From contig JAICIG010000179.1 in NCBI GenBank assembly GCA_025924495.1, forward strand, positions 1 to 14,678: a stretch of 14,678 bases of DNA. The letters run 5' to 3'. A model generated the notes under the pieces. The model was not told the DNA's origin, made no database searches, and saw nothing but the letters and a program-made list of their open reading frames with translations. The DNA is from Pirellulales bacterium. Its GTDB lineage: Bacteria; Planctomycetota; Planctomycetia; Pirellulales; JAICIG01. The stretch's first letter is position 1. Every line of letters begins with the position of its first letter. Positions 14,440 through 14,678 of this stretch are shown here, piece after piece. The translations under genes and the position numbers were made by a program.

Positions 14440-14678
14440 CTAGCGGCCCGCGCCGTCGGAGTCGCCAGCCAGCTTCAACTCGGCCCAAACGCAGGGGTGA
14501 TCCGAAGCGTCGTTCTCCAAGAGCCCTGCATCGACGGTATCCAGACCGCGGGTCAGCAGCCAATCGATGCGCCGCGGGACTTTGTCGCCGAGAATCTCAG
14601 CCACCGGGTCGCGGACGCCTGGCTGCGAGAGCAGCTCCGACAGGAGCGCGTCGTCGCCTGCCGTATTCAGGTCGCCGA
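14440..14678 (-). CDS. Endonuclease/exonuclease/phosphatase family protein, C-terminal part (cut by window edge)
   Basis: The last 78 residues of an EEP-superfamily protein are read on the minus strand, ending at TAG 14442-14440; the rest lies beyond the window. The visible part has the family's closing motifs in order: GDLNT at the edge, RRIDWLLTRGLDTVDAG, and ASDHPCVWAEL, which holds the catalytic Ser-Asp-His. EEP enzymes are metal-dependent phosphodiesterases acting on nucleic acids or phospholipids. The substrate cannot be told from the tail. It is probably the first of the visible genes in the EEP-M28-membrane-protein operon. Confidence 0.88.
   Translation of the reverse strand, partial: GDLNTAGDDALLSELLSQPGVRDPVAEILGDKVPRRIDWLLTRGLDTVDAGLLENDASDHPCVWAELKLAGDSDGAGR

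Noticed and set aside
1..14678. CRISPR arrays, tRNA or rRNA genes, riboswitches
   Set aside because: No regularly spaced repeats, no cloverleaf with a TTC-type T-loop, and no familiar RNA signature were seen on either strand.

Overview
The window looks like a chromosomal piece of a planctomycete (Planctomycetota, probably Pirellulales-like). It carries a DUF1501 gene directly followed by a DUF1549/DUF1553 (PSCyt2/PSD1) gene, a ThuA-domain protein, and a planctomycete-type cytochrome c protein. It also has several GTG starts, few strong Shine-Dalgarno sites, and dispersed GC-rich palindromic repeats, some read through inside genes. The assignment rests on family content and style, not on a marker gene.

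Layout. (1) 1-2553, + strand: the 3' end of a DUF1501 gene and a PSCyt2-PSD1 gene 10 bases downstream, the usual two-gene planctomycete cassette. (2) 2637-6512, - strand: one 1291-residue gene, convergent with the cassette. It reads as an N-terminal helical/coiled-coil part, a long TPR-like helical array, a GreA/GreB C-terminal-like module and a C-terminal PIN-like nuclease domain, that is, the predicted TPR-GreAB-C-PIN conflict (defence/toxin) architecture. This is the most interesting item in the window. A 15-bp interrupted inverted repeat lies just upstream of it. (3) 6513-8283: about 1.8 kb without a convincing gene, holding palindromes, a possible degraded coding remnant and copy A of a roughly 200-bp repeat. 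(4) 8284-10644, + strand: a secreted protein with two CxxCH haem motifs, with a good promoter, ribosome binding site and terminator of its own. Copy B of the 200-bp repeat follows it, so the gene sits between direct repeats. (5) 11026-14678, - strand: an endonuclease/exonuclease/phosphatase-family gene (only its 3' end is here), a membrane-anchored M28/glutaminyl-cyclase-like enzyme, two small membrane proteins, and a ThuA-domain protein with a perfect terminator hairpin.

How it fits together. The outer parts (1-2553 and 11026-14678) look like ordinary GC-rich planctomycete genes. The middle (about 2.6-10.9 kb) is less GC-rich in hand-sampled lines and contains a lone predicted nuclease effector, decayed DNA and a repeat-flanked secreted cytochrome. 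The natural reading is an accessory island between two core segments. The EEP, M28 and two membrane-protein genes are close together or overlapping on one strand and probably form an operon. The PIN protein and the cytochrome protein are divergent, far apart and probably independent.
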